Origin: Anaerolineae bacterium
Lineage (GTDB): Bacteria; Chloroflexota; Anaerolineae; Aggregatilineales; Phototrophicaceae
Direction of reading: 5' to 3'
Length of the DNA stretch: 9,531 bases
Assembly: GCA_020848855.1 (NCBI GenBank)
Contig: JADLHH010000580.1
Coordinates: forward strand, 1-9,531
A program made the translations under genes and the position numbers. The notes beneath the pieces were generated by a model that worked only from the letters and a program-made list of their open reading frames with translations, did no database searches and was not told where the DNA came from. Positions 6,757 to 9,531 of the stretch are shown piece after piece. How positions within the stretch are numbered: the first letter of the stretch is position 1; each line of letters starts with the position of its first letter.

Positions 6757-7503
6757 ATGAGCGACCAAGACAAACAGCCGTCCCAGGAAGCGCCGAAACC
6801 GAACATCCATGCGTCGGCTGATCCAACGACGCGACCTGTGCAGCCCGAGTCCGCATCTGCGCCCGCCGTACCACCCGAACCTGATCCTGCCGAGATTGGC
6901 AGACAAACCCTGTTCGTGAATACTGGACGCCCGACCGGACTCACCTGCCCGAAGTGCGGTCACGTCAACCGACCGGGCGTGCTGGTGTGCGAAAACTGCG
7001 GCACCCTGATGGTCAACGAAGAACAGGTGACCGGCACCAAACGCTTCGAGAGCGACCGACAGGAACCGGACTCTGACCCGAAGCGCAACACGTCGATTGA
7101 AACCACCGAGATGATCAGCGTCGCGGTCAGCACCGCCGGGACGGGCACATTCAGCGACGGCATGGTGCTGCGGCTCGAAGTCGAAGGTGCGCCAACGCCG
7201 CTGCTGCTCTCGCCCCAGTATGAAACGTCCATCGGGCGGCGCGACCCGGCAACCGGCACCCAGCCGGATGTCGACCTGAGCGCTTACTCCGGCTACCGGC
7301 TGGGCGTCAGCCGGAAACATGCCATCATCCGGCTGAACAACGAGCAGTTGGAAATCCTCGACCTGGGCAGCAGCAACGGCACGTCGGTCAATGGCGCGCG
7401 GTTGGTCGCCCACCAGCCTCACCCGCTGCGCGACGGCGACGAGATCAGGCTCGGCAAGATGATGATTCGGGTGCTGTTTCAGGCGCGCAACCGGCGCAAG
7501 TGA
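6757..7503 (+). CDS. Zinc-ribbon and FHA domain protein
   Basis: 248 residues, cytoplasmic (no signal peptide or membrane segment). The order is a Pro/Ala-rich, probably disordered N-terminus (1-45); a four-cysteine zinc ribbon CPKCG...CENCG (C64, C67, C78, C81; CxxC-x10-CxxC); an acidic/Thr-rich linker (about 90-130); and an FHA domain (about 137-243). The FHA phosphothreonine-binding residues are all present: G160-R161, SRKH (185-188), GSSNGT (204-209), NG (212-213) and DGDEIRLG (226-233). FHA domains bind phosphothreonine peptides made by Ser/Thr kinases. The linker has TETT-like Thr clusters that could be phosphorylated and bind its own FHA domain, as in GarA/Fha proteins; that is inference. 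No kinase or phosphatase gene is in the window. It converges on the Roadblock gene with a gap of only 24 bp. Confidence 0.9.
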   Translation: MSDQDKQPSQEAPKPNIHASADPTTRPVQPESASAPAVPPEPDPAEIGRQTLFVNTGRPTGLTCPKCGHVNRPGVLVCENCGTLMVNEEQVTGTKRFESDRQEPDSDPKRNTSIETTEMISVAVSTAGTGTFSDGMVLRLEVEGAPTPLLLSPQYETSIGRRDPATGTQPDVDLSAYSGYRLGVSRKHAIIRLNNEQLEILDLGSSNGTSVNGARLVAHQPHPLRDGDEIRLGKMMIRVLFQARNRRK

Positions 7504-7527
7504 GTCATTGATACGTGGGGTCGAGCC

Positions 7528-7929
7528 TCAGGAGCCGAGCACCTGCTCGACTTCCGCCGCGGCTTTCTTGGTCGCGTACAGGACGTGGCTGAGGCGCGAG
7601 TTATTCTCCACCAGCACCGCCAGAGATGCGCGCCCCGCCGGGTAGACGACCATCACGCCCTCTTCGCCTTCCATCAGCAGGCGCTGAAGCTCGCCCTGCG
7701 CCAGCCGACCGAGCGTGCGCTCCGCCAGCCCGATCAGCGTAGCAGACATCGCTGCGACCTGCGGGCTGCTAGTGGGGTTTTCGTGTGGGTTTTCCTCATT
7801 GCCGGGCGGGAATGCCGCGACCAGCAGCCCGTCGATATTCACAATCACCGACGCCTTGACGCCATCGACGGCGACGTGTAGTGTCTTGAGAATACGCTCC
7901 AGGATTTCGCTGCGGTATTCCTGAACCAT
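7528..7929 (-). CDS. Roadblock/LC7 domain protein (MglB-like)
   Basis: 133 residues from the ATG at 7929. Features of the Roadblock/LC7 fold: an N-terminal helix (MVQEYRSEILERILKTLHV); a first beta pair VKASVIVNIDGLLVAAF (24-40); a long helix (about 57-80); then EGVMVVYPAGRASLAVLVENN (90-110) and a C-terminal helix (112-131). Roadblock proteins usually dimerise and regulate small Ras-like GTPases (MglB-MglA) or act as scaffolds; no GTPase gene is visible here. The loop 41-56 is Pro/Asn/Glu-rich and longer than usual. In-frame TTG codons at 7965 and 7956 would add up to 12 residues, but the ATG fits the family start better; AAAAGAG lies 10 nt upstream. It is on the same strand as trmD, 162 bp downstream of it, so read-through from trmD is possible. 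Confidence 0.82.
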   Translation of the reverse strand: MVQEYRSEILERILKTLHVAVDGVKASVIVNIDGLLVAAFPPGNEENPHENPTSSPQVAAMSATLIGLAERTLGRLAQGELQRLLMEGEEGVMVVYPAGRASLAVLVENNSRLSHVLYATKKAAAEVEQVLGS

Positions 7930-7981
7930 AAGCAGAGGACTCTTTTCACGTAACAATACAGGCAAGCGCGTTCAATCAACC

Positions 7982-7987
7982 AGTATA
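7982..7987 (-). promoter_or_regulatory. Possible -10 element of the Roadblock gene
   Basis: TATACT on the minus strand, a 5/6 match, would start transcription near 7975 and give a leader of about 45 nt. The hexamer at the -35 spacing (TGGAGC) is poor, so support is weak. Confidence 0.3.
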
Positions 7988-8091
7988 GCCCACAATGATA
8001 ACGCGCTCCACAAAAGTTTCGCATCCACAGGCAAGAGTATGAAAAGTGTAAATCCACCTGTCTCGTCAGATGATGGCACAATCCGGCGGTT

Positions 8092-8835
8092 TCAGGTGCG
8101 GCGGGCGTCTTCCTCGGCAAAGGTCGCCAGCAGGTAGCGGTCGGCTTCGGAAAGCTGCGCCTTGAGCAGCAGATCGGGGCGATGACGCCAGGTACGGCGC
8201 AAGCCATCCTCGTGCCGCCAGCGCTCGATCTCGGCGTGATTGCCGTCCTGAAGCGGCTGTGGCACGGTCAGCCCGCGAAACTCGACCGGGCGGGTGTAAT
8301 GCGCGCCTTCGAGGATGCCGTCAGCGTGGCTTTCGCGCTCCGCCCCGCCTTCCGCGCCCAGCACGCCAGGGATATGGCGCACGACCGCATCGACGATCAC
8401 CATTGCCGGAAGCTCGCCGCCGGTCAGCACGTAATCGCCGATGCTGATCTCGTCGGTGACGACCAACTGGCGGGCGCGCTCGTCGATGCCTTCATAATGC
8501 CCGCACAGAATCACGAAGCGGTCGAGCGCCGCCAGCTCGACGGCGACCCGGTGTGTAAACTGCCGCCCGCCCGGCGACATCAGAATGACGGGCGCCGGTT
8601 CCGCCTGCGCCAGCACGCCTTCGACGGCGCGCACCAGCACATCGGCGCGCAGGATCATCCCCCCGCCGCCGCCGTAGGGCGTGTCGTCGACGGTGCGGTG
8701 GCGGTCGGTGGTGTAGTCGCGGATATCGTGCAGGCGCAGGTCGAGCAGATTCCGGTCGCGCGCCTTCCACAGCATACTTTCAGTCATCGGTCCGTCGAAC
8801 ATCGACGGGAACAGCGTCAGAATATCGATTCGCAT
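8092..8835 (-). CDS. trmD: tRNA (guanine-N1-)-methyltransferase TrmD
   Basis: Full-length at 247 residues (E. coli TrmD is 255). It methylates N1 of G37 next to the anticodon in a set of tRNAs using S-adenosylmethionine, preventing +1 frameshifting. Family signatures in order: [13 protein letters not shown] (1-13); [12 protein letters not shown] (49-60); [12 protein letters not shown] (110-121); [15 protein letters not shown] (131-145), which forms the SPOUT trefoil-knot cofactor site; [10 protein letters not shown] (151-160); [16 protein letters not shown] (168-183), with D172 matching the proposed catalytic Asp169 of E. coli and R153 matching Arg154; then [18 protein letters not shown]. The ATG has a strong Shine-Dalgarno, GGAGGGG at 8842-8848, 6 nt upstream. 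The usual neighbours rpsP, rimM and rplS are absent on both sides. Confidence 0.98.
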   Translation of the reverse strand: MRIDILTLFPSMFDGPMTESMLWKARDRNLLDLRLHDIRDYTTDRHRTVDDTPYGGGGGMILRADVLVRAVEGVLAQAEPAPVILMSPGGRQFTHRVAVELAALDRFVILCGHYEGIDERARQLVVTDEISIGDYVLTGGELPAMVIVDAVVRHIPGVLGAEGGAERESHADGILEGAHYTRPVEFRGLTVPQPLQDGNHAEIERWRHEDGLRRTWRHRPDLLLKAQLSEADRYLLATFAEEDARRT

Positions 8836-8864
8836 TCGGTTCCCCTCCGCGCAGATATTGTAGC

Positions 8865-8893
8865 TTGCGCGTCGGCGCTATCAACCGGATAAT
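8865..8893 (+). promoter_or_regulatory. Candidate promoter of the antitoxin gene
   Basis: TTGCGC (8865-8870) and GATAAT (8888-8893, 5/6 match) are 17 nt apart in the 95-bp gap between the divergent trmD and DUF433 genes. The start would be near 8900. In toxin-antitoxin modules this is where autoregulation would act, but no clear palindrome is seen. Confidence 0.4.
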
Positions 8894-8930
8894 TCAGGCT
8901 GGATGTCGTTGTGTGTAACCGAGGGCACGA

Positions 8931-9272
8931 ATGACCGATTTGTCGATACCAATCTACACCGACGAGAGCGGCGTGATGCGCATCGATGGCAGCCGCGTCA
9001 CGCTGGACACAATTATCGCCCGCTTCCATCAAGGCGATTCCCCCGAAGCCATTCACAAAGGCTTTTCGACCGTATCGCTGAGCGATATTTACGCTGTGAT
9101 CGCCTATTATCTGGCGCACAGCGCAGAGCTTGACGCTTATTTGCAGCGCCGCGATGCTGAAGCTGAGCAACTGCGGCAGGAAGCGGAAGCGAACTACTCG
9201 CCTGAGACGAACACGCGTACCGCCTATTTTCGGAAACTGCTGGCGAAGAAACAGGGTGAGAATGCGTCTTGA
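8931..9272 (+). CDS. DUF433 family antitoxin
   Basis: 113 residues. The DUF433 core is about 8-75: a short N-terminal beta segment, DESGVMRIDGSRVTLDTIIA (11-30), and a helix-turn-helix-like part, FHQGDSPEAIHKGFSTVSLSDIYAVIAYYLAHSAELDAYL (32-71). The pattern R(I/V)-x-G-(S/T)-R-V-T-L-D-T and SLSDIYAVIxYYL is characteristic of these antitoxins. The C-terminal helix is charged (RRDAEAEQLRQEAEA), likely the toxin-contacting or dimer part. GAGGG at 8921-8925 serves as ribosome binding site. Its stop overlaps by 4 bp the TTG start of a DUF5615 toxin gene, the usual arrangement, but that toxin is broken. The antitoxin itself looks intact in length and motifs. Confidence 0.9.
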   Translation: MTDLSIPIYTDESGVMRIDGSRVTLDTIIARFHQGDSPEAIHKGFSTVSLSDIYAVIAYYLAHSAELDAYLQRRDAEAEQLRQEAEANYSPETNTRTAYFRKLLAKKQGENAS

Positions 9273-9447
9273 TCCGGCTGCTCGCTGACGAAAACTTCGA
9301 TGGACGGATTCTCGATGGACTATACGCCCGGCTTCCGACGGTGGACATCATCCGCTCGGACAGGCACTTGACGAACTCGAAATCCTGATCGGCGCTGGTG
9401 AGCCGGGAGATTTCGAGAATCTGATCAGGTTTGTTCCAATGCGTTGA
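9269..9447 (+). pseudogene. Remnant of DUF5615 PIN-like toxin gene with internal deletion and frameshift
   Basis: The start is intact: from TTG at 9269, translationally coupled to the antitoxin, it reads LIRLLADENFDGRILDGLYA and continues to VDIIR, the typical DUF5615 N-terminus with the acidic D-E-N site. The frame then runs into a stop at 9386-9388 after 39 codons. In another frame, from about 9358 to the stop at 9445-9447, comes GQALDELEILIGAGEPGDFE then NLIRFVPMR, the typical C-terminus of the same family. Members are usually about 110-120 residues, so roughly 55-60 central residues are missing, including the Thr-His-Asp region and the rest of the PIN-like active site. The junction is near 9354-9358. 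I infer an inactive toxin; an assembly collapse is an alternative. Confidence 0.78.
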
Positions 9448-9461
9448 AGGACAGGCAGCAT

Positions 9462-9531
9462 ATGACCGAGCCGACTTACACCATCTGGATCAAAACGGGC
9501 GACGAGCCGCTGGGCGGCACGGATTCGAACG
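9462..9531 (+). CDS. Partial gene start: probable PLAT/LH2-domain protein
   Basis: The first 23 codons are in the window and the gene runs off the right edge. The N-terminus reads TYTIWIKTGDEPLGGTDSN (residues 5-23), which fits the opening strand and loop of PLAT/LH2 domains (consensus Y-x-V-x-V-x-T-G-D...G-T-D-A/S-N). Such domains are small beta-sandwiches that bind lipids, membranes or proteins. GAAGGA at 9446-9451 is a plausible ribosome binding site, about 10 nt from the ATG. It starts 14 nt after the toxin remnant, so it may be transcribed with the antitoxin gene. There is no signal peptide in the visible part. Confidence 0.6.
   Translation, partial: MTEPTYTIWIKTGDEPLGGTDSN

Noticed and set aside
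7520..7551. Inverted repeat GTCGAGC / GCTCGAC at the end of the Roadblock gene as a bidirectional terminator for the convergent pair
   Set aside because: The stem is only 7 bp with an 18-nt loop, a competing short hairpin lies inside it, no T-tract follows on either strand, and most of it is within coding sequence.
8041..8091. Possible terminator hairpin downstream of trmD
   Set aside because: The 6-bp stem includes a G-U pair and is followed by only a weak T-rich stretch.
8182..8892. Plus-strand open frame of 236 codons opposite trmD
   Set aside because: It is antisense to a fully conserved trmD and has no family resemblance.

Overview
The window looks like chromosomal DNA of a high-GC, free-living bacterium. 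The gene style suggests Chloroflexota, perhaps Anaerolineae or a relative. The clues are a DUF433 antitoxin next to a DUF5615-type toxin, a large GT-C glycosyltransferase with an extracellular beta-rich tail, a zinc-ribbon/FHA protein, a Roadblock/LC7 protein, and secreted proteins built from PPC-like units. This is inference from gene content; there is no rRNA or other phylogenetic marker apart from trmD. I see no phage, IS element, CRISPR array, tRNA or rRNA. No stretch above 300 bases lacks a gene.

Left part (1-2081): three genes lie on the minus strand. The first 19 codons of a secreted or membrane-anchored protein run off the left edge. Upstream of it are a two-domain GNAT acetyltransferase with its own good promoter and a NarL/LuxR-type regulator whose receiver domain has lost most of its phosphorylation machinery.

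Centre (2082-6756): a secreted protein on the plus strand is made of two about 257-residue copies joined by a Gly/Asn/Ser linker, and it ends at a strong intrinsic terminator. It converges on an 883-residue membrane glycosyltransferase on the minus strand, which appears to be transcribed from a near-consensus promoter placed so that the mRNA would be leaderless. A 163-bp divergent promoter region separates this gene from the next.

Right part (6757-9531): a zinc-ribbon plus FHA protein on the plus strand converges on a Roadblock/LC7 protein on the minus strand. Upstream of the latter, on the same strand, is trmD, here without its usual rpsP-rimM-rplS neighbours. Divergent from trmD is an intact DUF433 antitoxin, overlapping by 4 bp a DUF5615 toxin gene that has lost its middle and shifted frame. 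The last 70 bases begin a gene whose N-terminus resembles a PLAT/LH2 domain.

The genes do not form one pathway. The most notable points are the decayed toxin behind an intact antitoxin, the degenerate receiver of the LuxR-type regulator, and the duplicated secreted protein. I found no convincing new multi-gene system.
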